A stretch of 64,000 nt of DNA from an uncultured Bacteroidales bacterium (GTDB taxonomy: Bacteria; Bacteroidota; Bacteroidia; Bacteroidales; UBA932): contig ONBM01000002.1 in the NCBI GenBank assembly GCA_900316045.1, forward strand, positions 26,979 to 90,978. The letters are read 5' to 3'. Under the pieces are notes generated by a model. That model searched no databases. It had not been told where the DNA came from and worked only from the letters and a program-made list of their open reading frames with translations. The translations under genes were made by a program, and so were the position numbers. This document shows positions 17,139 to 26,038 of this stretch, in pieces (the first letter of the stretch is position 1; each line of letters opens with the position of its first letter).

Positions 17139-18581
17139 ATGTTTAATAAAAGCGTTTACACTGCAAGACGCCAGAGGCTCATTGAGCTGATGGCCCGGAC
17201 GGCGCCTCAAGGCAGCCGCGGAATCGGTATTTTCATTGGCAACGGAGAGGCTGCGGCCCAGTACAGAGACAATGCCTACAAATTCCGCCAAGATTCTTCG
17301 TGGCTCTATTTCTTCGGAATAGATGCCCCAGGCTACGCCGCAGTGATGGATTTCGATAGCGGAGACGTAAAAATCTATGCCGACGACGTGGAGATAGGCG
17401 ACATAATCTGGATGGGGCCTCAGCCGTCAGTGGCATCAATCGCCGAAGGAGCCGGCGTGCACGTGACAGCTCCATTCTCAGCCCTCAAGGAAGATGTAGG
17501 CAAAGCCCGTTCACAACACAGGAAATGCCATTATCTACCGCTTAGCCGGTGGTACAATACCATGCTCATTGAAACGCTAATGGGTCTCGGACCTGGCGAC
17601 CTTGGAAAGGCAAAGGAAGATGGCGCCACGGAGGGCAGGGCACCTTCGCTGGAGCTGACTAAAGCAGTGATAGAGCTCAGGCTCATTAAAGAAGATTGCG
17701 AAATCGCAGAAATGGATGATGCCGGCGCTCTCGGGCAGGAAATGCACACCGTGGCTCGCAACAGCATAAAAATCGGGACGATAGAGCAGGAAATCGTCGG
17801 CAAGATGGATGGCGTGACACTCAGCAAGGGCTGGGGCGTTTCATTTCCGACAATCCTCACGCAGCACGGCGAAACGCTTCACAATCACCTGCACGACAAG
17901 GTAATAGAGCCAGGAAAGCTGATGGTGATAGATGCCGGCGCAGAGAACAACAGTCACTATGCATCAGATTTCACCAGGACCTATCCTACCAGTGGAAAGT
18001 TCACTCAGAAGCAAAGGGACGTCTACCAGATCGTATGCGACTGCAATGAATATGCTTTCAAGCTCACTAAGCCAGGGATAGCGTACAGAGATGTCCATCT
18101 GGCCGTTTCTAAACTGATGCTGGAAGGTCTGAGCCAGCTCGGCCTTGTCCATGGGAATCTTGACGACATGGTTGCCGAGGGCGTAGCGGGAATGTTCCAG
18201 CCACATGGCCTTGGACATAACATTGGACTGGACGTGCACGACATGGAGGATCTTGGAGAGGATCTGGTGGGCTACGATCCGGATCAGCGGCGTTCTCCTC
18301 AGCTGGGTCTTGGGAACCTTAGAATGGCCCGCGTGCTGAAGCCTGGACATTTCATTTCCGATGAGCCTGGGATATATTTCATTCCTGCGCTGATAGAGAA
18401 ATGGAAGAGCGAAGGCACCTGCAAGGACTTCCTCAATTTCGACAAGCTTAAAGAATATTACGACTTCGGAGGCATCCGCCTGGAGGATGATGTTCTCGTA
18501 ACCATTGATGGAGCCCGCCACACTGGCCCTAACCGACTGCCGATTCAGCCAGACGACGTAGAGACCGCAATGCAAGGATAA
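17139..18581 (+). CDS. Xaa-Pro aminopeptidase (aminopeptidase P, M24B)
   Basis: This cytoplasmic enzyme removes an N-terminal residue in front of proline using two metal ions. The N-terminal creatinase-like domain (SSWLYFFGIDAPGYAAVMD near 55-72) is followed by the pita-bread catalytic domain with the metal ligands in VIDAGAENNSHYASDFTRT (two Asp), HGLGHNIGLDVHD (His), SDEPGIYF (Glu) and GGIRLEDDVLVT (Glu). All ligands are present and the length (480 aa) is normal. It is monocistronic, divergent from the DUF1080 operon, and ends in a strong terminator. Confidence 0.93.
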   Translation: MFNKSVYTARRQRLIELMARTAPQGSRGIGIFIGNGEAAAQYRDNAYKFRQDSSWLYFFGIDAPGYAAVMDFDSGDVKIYADDVEIGDIIWMGPQPSVASIAEGAGVHVTAPFSALKEDVGKARSQHRKCHYLPLSRWYNTMLIETLMGLGPGDLGKAKEDGATEGRAPSLELTKAVIELRLIKEDCEIAEMDDAGALGQEMHTVARNSIKIGTIEQEIVGKMDGVTLSKGWGVSFPTILTQHGETLHNHLHDKVIEPGKLMVIDAGAENNSHYASDFTRTYPTSGKFTQKQRDVYQIVCDCNEYAFKLTKPGIAYRDVHLAVSKLMLEGLSQLGLVHGNLDDMVAEGVAGMFQPHGLGHNIGLDVHDMEDLGEDLVGYDPDQRRSPQLGLGNLRMARVLKPGHFISDEPGIYFIPALIEKWKSEGTCKDFLNFDKLKEYYDFGGIRLEDDVLVTIDGARHTGPNRLPIQPDDVETAMQG

Positions 18582-18615
18582 ATCACTCCTTCACGGACGA
18601 TCTAAAATTTAAATT

Positions 18616-18651
18616 CCAGGGCGGACCTCTCGGCCGGCTCTGGAGTTTTTT
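18616..18651 (+). terminator. Rho-independent terminator after aminopeptidase P
   Basis: An imperfect GC-rich stem (CCAGGGCGGACC with GGCCGGCTCTGG, loop TCTC) is followed by TTTTTT at 18646-18651, 35 nt after the stop codon. Confidence 0.85.
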
Positions 18652-18858
18652 GCTTACGTTAACGATCTCTTTTCAAGACCATGTGACTTCTTACTGATTC
18701 ATAATCAATAACACTGCGACAAAGGTAATCTCGTCTCGAATGGCCTGCAATACCATGAAATTATGATTTTGGGCTTTGTCATCATTTCTAGGTATCAGCG
18801 AAGCAGCGCGGCGGCATATTCATAATAAATAAGGATAAGCGAGCTGGGCATTTTTTGC

Positions 18859-18866
18859 TACATTTG
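18859..18866 (+). promoter_or_regulatory. -7 promoter element for the hemerythrin-LuxR regulator
   Basis: TACATTTG matches TAnnTTTG and ends 19 nt before the ATG at 18886. Confidence 0.55.
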
Positions 18867-18885
18867 CCTAATAATTTCATAATCA

Positions 18886-19824
18886 ATGCGCACACAGAAA
18901 GTTTACGAGCCGAAGGATATGATGATTGACCTCATCAGAGACAATTACAACGTGCTTCAGGCTCTTGGCAGTTTCGGCATCAATCTAGGTTTTGGCGACA
19001 AGACGGTGGAAGAGGTCTGCAAAGACAACGGCGTAGACTGCAGAACTTTCCTCATTGTAGTCAATTTTCTGGTCAATGGCTATTTCCGGGACGAAGAACT
19101 CGAATATGTCAATGTCGGCACTCTGCTGCATTACCTTCAGGCCAACCATAAATATTATCTGGATTTCCAGCTGCCTTTCATGAGAAAAGAGTTGTCCGAT
19201 TCTCTTGATCCTGACGGCCGGGTGGACAAACTGATAATGGATTTTTACGATGCATATGCAGCTGAAGTACGGAAACACATGAAATACGAAGAAGATCGTC
19301 TGTTCCCATACATCAACAGCCTGCTGGAAGGGGTGAGGGAGGAAGCTTATAACATCGATGCCTACGCAAAGCATCATGGAATGGCAGACGTAAAATTGAA
19401 GGAGCTTAAGAATATAATAATAAAGTACTTGCCAGGAGACAGCCTACGCAATAACATGCTAACCGCTACCCTCTACGACCTTTACAATAACGAAGAATGG
19501 CTACAGCTTCATGCAAAAGTTGAGAATGAGATTCTTGTGCCAGTCATAAAGAATATGGAAATGAATATTTCGACTGGTGCTGATGCATTAAATGTCGAGG
19601 AAGGTGGCGAGAGCGCTCTCAGCCCTCGCGAGAGAGAGGTCGTGTCGTGCCTGGCGATGGGGCTGTCTAACAAAGAAATAGCCTCGAAACTGAATATTTC
19701 GATAAACACCGTGATCACTCATCGGAAAAACATAGCTACCAAGCTCAGCATTCATAGCGTTGCGGGAATAACCATATACGCAATAGTGAATAATCTTGTG
19801 GATATAAACTCTGCTAAGCAATAA
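18886..19824 (+). CDS. ScdA/hemerythrin-type diiron domain fused to a LuxR helix-turn-helix
   Basis: The 312-aa protein has three parts. Residues about 10-65 (LQALGSFGINLGFGDKTVEE) resemble the N-terminal ScdA/RIC (DUF542) domain. Residues about 80-225 form a hemerythrin-like four-helix bundle with candidate diiron ligands in HYLQANHKYY, HMKYEEDRLFPYI and YAKHHGMAD. Residues about 245-305 are a LuxR-type DNA-binding domain (LSPREREVVSCLAMGLSNKE, then SINTVITHRKN). RIC proteins repair or protect iron-sulfur clusters under nitric oxide stress; here the bundle is probably a sensor of O2, NO or iron that controls transcription. There is no receiver domain, so it is not a classical response regulator. 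The neighbouring outer-membrane gene could be a target, though that is a guess. Confidence 0.88.
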   Translation: MRTQKVYEPKDMMIDLIRDNYNVLQALGSFGINLGFGDKTVEEVCKDNGVDCRTFLIVVNFLVNGYFRDEELEYVNVGTLLHYLQANHKYYLDFQLPFMRKELSDSLDPDGRVDKLIMDFYDAYAAEVRKHMKYEEDRLFPYINSLLEGVREEAYNIDAYAKHHGMADVKLKELKNIIIKYLPGDSLRNNMLTATLYDLYNNEEWLQLHAKVENEILVPVIKNMEMNISTGADALNVEEGGESALSPREREVVSCLAMGLSNKEIASKLNISINTVITHRKNIATKLSIHSVAGITIYAIVNNLVDINSAKQ

Positions 19825-19837
19825 AAACTATTTTTAT

Positions 19838-19845
19838 TATATTTG
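19838..19845 (+). promoter_or_regulatory. -7 promoter element for the small outer-membrane protein
   Basis: TATATTTG matches TAnnTTTG and lies 35 nt before the ATG at 19880, immediately after the regulator stop codon. Confidence 0.5.
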
Positions 19846-19879
19846 AACAATAATATTGTGGTTATAATAATCATTAGTT

Positions 19880-20353
19880 ATGAAAAAAGTAGTTTTATTC
19901 GCAATTGCTTTACTAGGCTGCGCTGTTATGGCAACCGCTCAGCCTAAGGCTATCGGAGGAAGGTTAGGCTGGGGTTTAGGCGCTTCATATGAACATTATC
20001 TCGGGGAGCCGCATTTCCTTGAGTTCGACGCTGAAATGTTTAATGTGGATAACATCGGCTTCAGGCTCGACGGCATCTACAATTTCGTGTTTGCCGAGCC
20101 GGATTGGACTCCCAGGGGAACGTGGCAATGGTACGCCGGGCCTGGAGTTGCCCTAGGCTCTGCCTACTACAACAACGACGACAATTTCTTCTTCTTGTTC
20201 GAGGGCCAAGTCGGCCTCGAATACAAATTCTGGTTCAATCTGCAATTATCCGCCGATCTCCGCCCTGGCTTCGGAATATGCGATGGAGAATTCTTCACAG
20301 ACGGTTTCTATTACGGCTTCGTGCCAACCTTAAGCGTAAGATATTATTTCTAA
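19880..20353 (+). CDS. Small outer-membrane beta-barrel protein
   Basis: A signal peptide (LFAIALLGCAVMATAQ) precedes about 135 aa of alternating strands rich in Gly, Tyr and Phe (GGRLGWGLGASYEHYLG, YAGPGVALGSAYYNN, VGLEYKFWFNLQLSADL) and a C-terminal aromatic strand ending SVRYYF. Length and pattern fit an eight-stranded barrel of the OmpX/OmpW-like class that is abundant and poorly characterised in Bacteroidetes. It has its own promoter and a terminator downstream. No specific ligand can be inferred. Confidence 0.85.
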   Translation: MKKVVLFAIALLGCAVMATAQPKAIGGRLGWGLGASYEHYLGEPHFLEFDAEMFNVDNIGFRLDGIYNFVFAEPDWTPRGTWQWYAGPGVALGSAYYNNDDNFFFLFEGQVGLEYKFWFNLQLSADLRPGFGICDGEFFTDGFYYGFVPTLSVRYYF

Positions 20354-20467
20354 CTGACGCAGCGACTCGCCCCGTCGAGCCTTGGCGGCACGCAATTACC
20401 CCGATGGCACGGAACGACTTCCACCGGTGGAGTAACCTCTGGCTGAATACAGAATATTCACGATATT

Positions 20468-20505
20468 CGCTGCCCCCAGCACACTCAGGGCAGCGATTTT
20501 CTATT
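20468..20505 (+). terminator. Terminator-like hairpin after the small barrel gene
   Basis: A perfect 8-bp stem (CGCTGCCC at 20468-20475 and GGGCAGCG at 20488-20495) is followed by ATTTTCTATTT. It lies about 115 nt after the stop codon. Confidence 0.65.
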
Positions 20506-20585
20506 TACGCCCAACCACTCCCGTTCCCTCCATGCCATCCTAGGTGTTTGCATGCACGCATGCGGCTCAATGGACTCAGTGGCAC

Positions 20586-20615
20586 ATCACCTCGCGCAGC
20601 AAAAGCGCGGGTGAT
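20586..20615. other. GC-rich hairpin 3' of the deformylase gene
   Basis: The arms ATCACC-T-CGCGC and GCGCG-GGTGAT pair with one bulge around AGCAAAA. There is no T-run on either side, so it may be an mRNA 3'-end stem rather than an intrinsic terminator. The rest of the gap (20354-20647) shows nothing coding. Confidence 0.45.
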
Positions 20616-20647
20616 CCGGAAGCCTCCCCCAAAATATTCAAATGGCG

Positions 20648-21367
20648 TTAGCGTTGCGAACGGAGGTATTTGCCCTGAGTGGCGAAAGCATCATATTCAA
20701 CCTTCCATTCTTGATCTACGAATATGCTGTCCGCTTTATCGATGAAAAGCTCTCCGTTCAAATGGTCGCACTCGTGCTGGAAAATGATTGCGGAAAAACC
20801 TTTGACGGTATCCCTGCAAAGGCTGAAATCAGAAGGATTGCGATATGATATGACGACCATTGGATAGCGCATCACTCGGCCTCGCTTCGTAGGCACGGAA
20901 AGACAGCCCTCGAAGCCAGGAATCATGTTCCCTAAAGCCGTGTCTATCTGAATATCAGGATACACCTCAAACGGTTCTCCGGGCTTATCCACCCTCTGCA
21001 CTGCAATGACGCGCCGATTCACCCCGATCTGCGGAGCTGCGATGCCCACTCCGCCATATTCGGGAGCTTTCACTGTAGCCAGGAGTTTGGCTTTCAAGCT
21101 GTTATATTCATTAGACTTCAGCGCATCTGCCCCTAACTGCAATGATTTGATCCTAAGGATTTTCTCGTCATCAGGATCATTGACATTCAGCACATACATC
21201 ACAGAATCCCCAGAAGACAGTAATGCGGTCTCTTCCTTCGTAAACCCTTCCGCATCCTTCTTTTCCCTGGAAAGCTGTAGTGACATTATAGTCCCCACCA
21301 CCAGCAAAATCACCAGCAGCACGAACGAGAACGTCGAATTGTTATGTTTGTTTTCTTGAATTGGCAT
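20648..21367 (-). CDS. Membrane-anchored peptide deformylase
   Basis: All three deformylase motifs are present: GVGIAAPQ near 107-114, EGCLS near 152-156, and QHECDH near 195-200 with the catalytic Glu and metal-binding His pair. The enzyme normally removes the formyl group from nascent N-terminal Met in the cytoplasm. Here, however, an N-terminal transmembrane segment (FSFVLLVILLVVGTIM, about 14-29) and a roughly 60-residue extra region precede the catalytic domain, giving 239 aa against about 170-190 for housekeeping enzymes. The arrangement would place the catalytic domain outside the cytoplasm. It may be an accessory copy with another substrate. The stand-alone position gives no operon clue. 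Confidence 0.88.
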   Translation of the reverse strand: MPIQENKHNNSTFSFVLLVILLVVGTIMSLQLSREKKDAEGFTKEETALLSSGDSVMYVLNVNDPDDEKILRIKSLQLGADALKSNEYNSLKAKLLATVKAPEYGGVGIAAPQIGVNRRVIAVQRVDKPGEPFEVYPDIQIDTALGNMIPGFEGCLSVPTKRGRVMRYPMVVISYRNPSDFSLCRDTVKGFSAIIFQHECDHLNGELFIDKADSIFVDQEWKVEYDAFATQGKYLRSQR

Positions 21368-21521
21368 GATAATAAATATTTCGTTATTATGGATCCTGAA
21401 TCAAGTTCAGCATGACGAGGCGGGTCTTCAGGATGACCTCTGATTGGGAATGGCGTTTTGAAAAGGGAGTGATGTTCTGAATAATAGCAGAGCACGGTCT
21501 CTTGACAAATCGCATCCGACG

Positions 21522-21568
21522 GGAAGTTCGCCCTGAGCGGCATTTTTCAGCCGCTCAGGATAACTTCC
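21522..21568 (-). terminator. Long hairpin after the tricorn-like protease gene
   Basis: Stem arms GGAAGTT/AACTTCC flank a perfect 10-bp core (CCTGAGCGGC at 21532-21541 and GCCGCTCAGG at 21550-21559). It lies just past the protease stop on the minus strand. The loop is A/T-rich but no T-run follows. The adjacent 21390-21440 region has CTGAATCAAGTTCAG, a small palindrome of the dispersed intergenic type. Confidence 0.6.
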
Positions 21569-21594
21569 GGAGGATGCATACTTAACAGAATTCA

Positions 21595-24500
21595 TCACGG
21601 AATTTGAGGGAGGCCGAGGTCCTTGAAGGTGCGAGCTTCAGGGGTCTTTGGCAGCGGCTTGCGATTCTTAATCTGCTCCATGGCCACCTCAATAGCCTTC
21701 AGCAACTGCTCATCCTCGCCAGCATATTCTTTTATCGGATCATTGTCAATTAATATGTCAGGATCAACGCCGTGATTCTCAACTATCCACTTGCCAGTCT
21801 CGGCATCATAATTAGTGAAGAACGGAACTCTCACGTCAGTGCCATCCATGTAAGGCAGCGAACCACTGATCCCGACTATGCCACCCCAAGTCCTGGTGCC
21901 AATCACAGTGCCAATCTTGTTCGCCTTGAAGCTCCAAGGGAACAGGTCACCGTCCGAAGCAGAATATTTGTTTATAAGCAGCACCTTAGGACCAGTCTGA
22001 GTACCCTCAGGCACGGTTCCGTTCAGAGAAGACGTACGAGACATCGTCATCCTGTAAACCTTACGCAAAAGCCTCTCTATAATCATAGGGGAAATGTTTC
22101 CGCCACCATTCGCACGGTCATCTATGATGAGCGCCTCCTTGTCCAACTGAGGGTAATAGTAACGCACGAACTCGTTCAAGCCCTCCGGCCCCATGTCCGG
22201 AATGTAGATGTAACCCACCTTGCCGCCAGACTTCTCCTCAACGGTCTTGATATTCTTCTGAACCCACTCATAATGCTCGAGAGGATATTCATTTGCAGTC
22301 GGCGTGACAACCACCTTCCTGCCACCTTCGGCTGCAGATTTATTAACCGTAAGCTCGCAAAGCTTGCCAGCTTTGCCAACCAGCAACTTATAGATATTGT
22401 CCACGCCCTTCAGCGACTGTCCGTCAATCGCAGTGATATAGTCGCCCTCCGAAATATTCATTCCTGGCTCCATCATTGGCGAACGCAACTCAGGACGATA
22501 CGCAGCACCCTGATAGATGTGATCAATCTTGAAATAGCCGCTCTTATCCTTGCTGAGACGCGCCCCAAGAAGACCCATGTCGATGCGCTCCGGCTTCGGG
22601 TAATCGCCAGGGGTGACGTAGGCGTGACCGCTGGCCAGCTCCGAAATCATGCCACCTATGACATAGTTCAAATCCAAGCGAGTCTTAACATAAGGAAGTA
22701 ACACTGAATATTTTGCCTTGATTGCGTTCCAGTCGCGGCCATGCATGTTAGATACATAATAACCATCACGGAATGCCCTCCATACCTCATCGAAGATTTC
22801 CGGCCACTCCTCAGCATAATCCACAGTCGCATACATATTGCTCAGGTCCACGCTTTCGCCACCGCCAACCTTGTCAGCAGGGAAATTCACGGCCTTCCAA
22901 TCAGAGCCGAGCATCAAGCCGCACTTGTCACCAGTTCGGTAAACAATTCTGTTGTCCGAGCATTTTTCCGACTTCCCTTTCTTGAAATCGAACACCTGAG
23001 TGCCACCGTTCCCGGAATACCACACCTTCTTGCCATCGCAGAAATAATCCCAAGCCTTGAAAGGAAGCTTTATGGTTCTCTCCACGAGTCCTTCAGGGTC
23101 AATCTTCACATCGGCTGCCTTAGGCCCTTTGTCATCCTTCTTCACTTCATCTTTTCCCTTAGCGCCCTCCTTGCCCTCTGCCTTATAGTCAGAAGCAGAA
23201 GACTCGCTGTCGGTCTCAAGCAATGGGGATGGAGTGTCTTTGGCCAGCATAACCATGTACACGGCTCTCATGTCTGTATAAGCATAGTTCCACTCTATCT
23301 GGCTGTATACTGGATGCAAATCATTATCTGCGGTGTAGAGCAAATACTTTCCATCCGATGAGAACACAGGGTTTCGAGAATTGTTCCAGCTGGTAGTGAC
23401 AGGATATTCCTTCTTGGAAGCCAGATTATAGACATAGGCCACCGAAAGCTGGTTCTTGGCAGGCTTCGTGTATGCAATCCATTTACTGTCAGGAGAATAA
23501 TTCACTCCATAGAACTCCTGTCCGGGATTTTCCATTACAGTTCTCTTAGTCTTGGCGAAAGGATCCACCTCGACTATTCGGTTTTTCCTGTCGGTATAAA
23601 GAATATGCTTGCTGTCAGGGCTCCACTGGAGCGAACGGATGTATGTGTCATTATCCTTGGTGATTTGCTCAGGCTCGCCACCCTTGGCAACGTCGTAGAG
23701 ATAGACCTCGGTCTCGCCAGTGGCATCCCCTACGAAAGCGATGTATTTCCCATCTGGGCTCCAGTCCGCACTCCTGTCGTTGGAATTTGGCGACTTCGAT
23801 ATATTCCTGGATATGCCCTTCCCAACCGGGACATCGAATAGCTCTCCCCTGGCAGTCACGGCCAGCCTCTTCCCATCAGGCGAAAGACTGTAGCTGTTGC
23901 GCCCTTTCTTGCCGACGTTCATCCTTTCCGCCCTGGCATAGACAAGATCGGAACTGAGCTTGACGTGAATCTGCTCCGCCACCTTGGTGGAAGGGTCCAG
24001 CTTATAGAGGTAACCGCCCTTCTCGAACACAACCAGCTTCCCGTTGGTGCTAGGGAACTTGACATCATAGTCAGAGAAATCCGTTACCTTCGAAGTAGCC
24101 TTCGTCTTGGTATCGTAAACGAATATATTCATGGTCATATCCCTGTCGGAAGCAAAATAAATCTCGTCGCCCACCCACATCGGGAATATGTCCTGAGCCG
24201 GATTGTCAGTAATCTTTGAAACACCCTTGCCGTCATAGACCCACACTTCGTCTGCCATGCCGCCGCGGTAATATTTCCATGTCCTGAACTCTCTCATCAC
24301 TCGGTTGTAAGCCAGCTTTTTGCCATCAGGAGAATAGCTGCAAAAGCCACCTTCAGGAAGCGGAAGCATCTCTGGCATGCCGCCTTTCACTGAAACCCTC
24401 CATAGGCGGCCATCAAAACCATCACCAGTACGATTTCTGAATATGACATATTTCCCATCAGGAGTCCAGCCCATCACTATATTATTAGGCCCCATCCTGT

Positions 24501-24861
24501 CGCCAAGGTCGTCTCTTGAATTCGTGGCAGTGTAAGTCAGTCGCACTGGCTCCCCGCCTTCGGCAGAAATGATGTAGACCTCACGGTTCCCGTCATATTC
24601 CCCGGTGAACGCAATCGTCTTTCCGTCAGGAGAATAGCGAGCGAACATCTCGTAGCCCACGTGCGAGGTCAGCCTGCGAGCCTCACCGCCAGAGAGCGGC
24701 GCAGTGAATAAATCTCCTGCATAAGAGAAAACCACTTCTCTACCATTCGTCGAAGGAAACCTAAGAAGCCTGGCCTCTCCGCCAGCATTCTGCGAATAGC
24801 CTTGGAAGCCACCCAATGCCAAAAGACCGCCAAGGACAAAAATCAAGAACATTTTTTTCAT
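21595..24861 (-). CDS. Tricorn-like S41 protease with beta-propeller and PDZ domains
   Basis: The 1088-aa protein starts with a signal peptide and continues with about a dozen WD40/PD40-type blades (YSPDGKTIAFTGEYDGNREV, SPDGKKLAY, WSPDGKYIAFVGD) forming two propellers. A C1-type helical region, a PDZ domain (GDYITAIDGQSL) and an S41 catalytic domain follow. Residues corresponding to the tricorn triad sit at nearly the archaeal positions: SGHAY near 742, NKYSASDGD with the nucleophile Ser near 965, and VENHGVDPD with its Glu near 1025. Tricorn degrades oligopeptides released by other proteases; an exported copy probably degrades peptides in the periplasm or at the surface. It is monocistronic. 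Confidence 0.93.
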   Translation of the reverse strand: MKKMFLIFVLGGLLALGGFQGYSQNAGGEARLLRFPSTNGREVVFSYAGDLFTAPLSGGEARRLTSHVGYEMFARYSPDGKTIAFTGEYDGNREVYIISAEGGEPVRLTYTATNSRDDLGDRMGPNNIVMGWTPDGKYVIFRNRTGDGFDGRLWRVSVKGGMPEMLPLPEGGFCSYSPDGKKLAYNRVMREFRTWKYYRGGMADEVWVYDGKGVSKITDNPAQDIFPMWVGDEIYFASDRDMTMNIFVYDTKTKATSKVTDFSDYDVKFPSTNGKLVVFEKGGYLYKLDPSTKVAEQIHVKLSSDLVYARAERMNVGKKGRNSYSLSPDGKRLAVTARGELFDVPVGKGISRNISKSPNSNDRSADWSPDGKYIAFVGDATGETEVYLYDVAKGGEPEQITKDNDTYIRSLQWSPDSKHILYTDRKNRIVEVDPFAKTKRTVMENPGQEFYGVNYSPDSKWIAYTKPAKNQLSVAYVYNLASKKEYPVTTSWNNSRNPVFSSDGKYLLYTADNDLHPVYSQIEWNYAYTDMRAVYMVMLAKDTPSPLLETDSESSASDYKAEGKEGAKGKDEVKKDDKGPKAADVKIDPEGLVERTIKLPFKAWDYFCDGKKVWYSGNGGTQVFDFKKGKSEKCSDNRIVYRTGDKCGLMLGSDWKAVNFPADKVGGGESVDLSNMYATVDYAEEWPEIFDEVWRAFRDGYYVSNMHGRDWNAIKAKYSVLLPYVKTRLDLNYVIGGMISELASGHAYVTPGDYPKPERIDMGLLGARLSKDKSGYFKIDHIYQGAAYRPELRSPMMEPGMNISEGDYITAIDGQSLKGVDNIYKLLVGKAGKLCELTVNKSAAEGGRKVVVTPTANEYPLEHYEWVQKNIKTVEEKSGGKVGYIYIPDMGPEGLNEFVRYYYPQLDKEALIIDDRANGGGNISPMIIERLLRKVYRMTMSRTSSLNGTVPEGTQTGPKVLLINKYSASDGDLFPWSFKANKIGTVIGTRTWGGIVGISGSLPYMDGTDVRVPFFTNYDAETGKWIVENHGVDPDILIDNDPIKEYAGEDEQLLKAIEVAMEQIKNRKPLPKTPEARTFKDLGLPQIP

Positions 24862-24906
24862 ATCAGAGTGTTTGAAAAAATACTTTTAAATATAGCGAAT
24901 ATATTG

Positions 24907-24941
24907 AAAAAAGCCTTGGATTTTTGGGTTTCCAAGGCTTT
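24907..24941 (-). terminator. Rho-independent terminator closing PUL B
   Basis: On the minus strand AAAGCCTTGGA pairs with TCCAAGGCTTT around a 10-nt loop, and the stem runs into TTTTTT. It lies about 20 nt after the last gene of the SusC/SusD operon and 45 nt upstream of the protease start. Confidence 0.88.
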
Positions 24942-24961
24942 GAGAATGGCAATTCCTGCGT

Positions 24962-26029
24962 TTATTCGGAAATATAAGCGAGAGTCATGTGCTTAGGGTT
25001 ATGAGAGCCATTATCGGCGAAGAATTTCAATTTGTGATCCCCAGCCGGCAAGTTAATCTGGAATGAATCATCATCGATGAATTGTCCCCAGTTGCCGCTG
25101 CCCTGAATCGGCATGGTTTCGGTAGCCTTGACTCCGTCGATTTCAAAATGATACTTGCCCTGAGAGCCGCCGCTACCAGATGAAGCGTTTATGGTAATCT
25201 TGTAGGTTCCCGCATCTTTCACGCTTATGGAATAGATGTACCATTCGCCACTGGCAAGATAGCCGATGTTGCCGCCACCTTCGATGGTCACCATTGAGCT
25301 TGTAGGGTCACCATGCTGGGCGCGGTAAGTGTTCCCGCCACCGCCGCCGGTGTCGTAGAACGCAACGTTCATTCCTCCGCGGTCGAAATCCCTGAACCAG
25401 ATGACGGTAGGCTCATCTTTGCTGATAACGAACGGATGCCCCTTCTCGAACGGGAAAGTAACCTGAACGTCAAAGGTCACAAACTTGGCGAACGAGCCCT
25501 TGCGGTAGTGGATTTTCGTAGTTCCCGTGCCTATGCCCTTGACGACTCCGGACTGGCTTACTCTGGCGACATTCTCGTCATCAGACCACCAGCTGAAATC
25601 CGTGGTTGGAACGTCGTTGGCATCCGATGGGACCATCGACACCGGAATGGTGACAGTGGCACCGATTGCAAGCTCGATCAGGCTGTCGCACTTCATGGCA
25701 ATGTCGGTCAGGGCAACCTTTCTGCTTACGTAGACCTCAGTCTCGAACGACATGTCTCCCGATTCGCAAAAAATGGACGCAGAACCCTGCTTTATGGCTT
25801 TGACCAAGCCTGAATTGTCGACCGTGGCAATGGATTCGTCGCTCGTAGACCATTTGAACGTAAGACTGGACGGACTAGCCGTCAGCTGAATCTCGTCCCC
25901 TTCAAACAACGTAACGGAACTGTGATCCACTGTGATGGTTGGGTAAACATCCGTCCTTTGGAAGTTGTCGCATGAAGCGGAAAGCGCCAACAAAGAGACC
26001 AACGATATATTCAATATTATTTTTTTCAT
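24962..26029 (-). CDS. Lipoprotein with two Big2 Ig-like domains and a C-terminal CBM6-like domain
   Basis: A lipoprotein signal (SLLALSASC) is followed by two bacterial Ig-like Big2 domains (VDHSSVTLFEGDEIQLTASP with DESIATVDNSGLVKAIKQG, and SDDENVARVSQSGVVKGIGTG). A jelly-roll domain from about 200 to 355 contains YKITINASSGSG, YHFEIDGVKA and INLPAGDHKLKFFAD, as in CBM6-like modules. This is the architecture expected of a surface glycan-binding protein at the SusE/SusF position of a utilisation locus. It is the last gene, 9 nt after the DUF1735 gene, and a terminator follows. Confidence 0.85.
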   Translation of the reverse strand: MKKIILNISLVSLLALSASCDNFQRTDVYPTITVDHSSVTLFEGDEIQLTASPSSLTFKWSTSDESIATVDNSGLVKAIKQGSASIFCESGDMSFETEVYVSRKVALTDIAMKCDSLIELAIGATVTIPVSMVPSDANDVPTTDFSWWSDDENVARVSQSGVVKGIGTGTTKIHYRKGSFAKFVTFDVQVTFPFEKGHPFVISKDEPTVIWFRDFDRGGMNVAFYDTGGGGGNTYRAQHGDPTSSMVTIEGGGNIGYLASGEWYIYSISVKDAGTYKITINASSGSGGSQGKYHFEIDGVKATETMPIQGSGNWGQFIDDDSFQINLPAGDHKLKFFADNGSHNPKHMTLAYISE

Positions 26030-26038
26030 GTCTGCCTC

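Noticed and set aside
22741..23361. Long plus-strand frames inside the tricorn-like gene
   Set aside because: They are antisense shadows of a gene whose domains and catalytic residues are complete on the minus strand.
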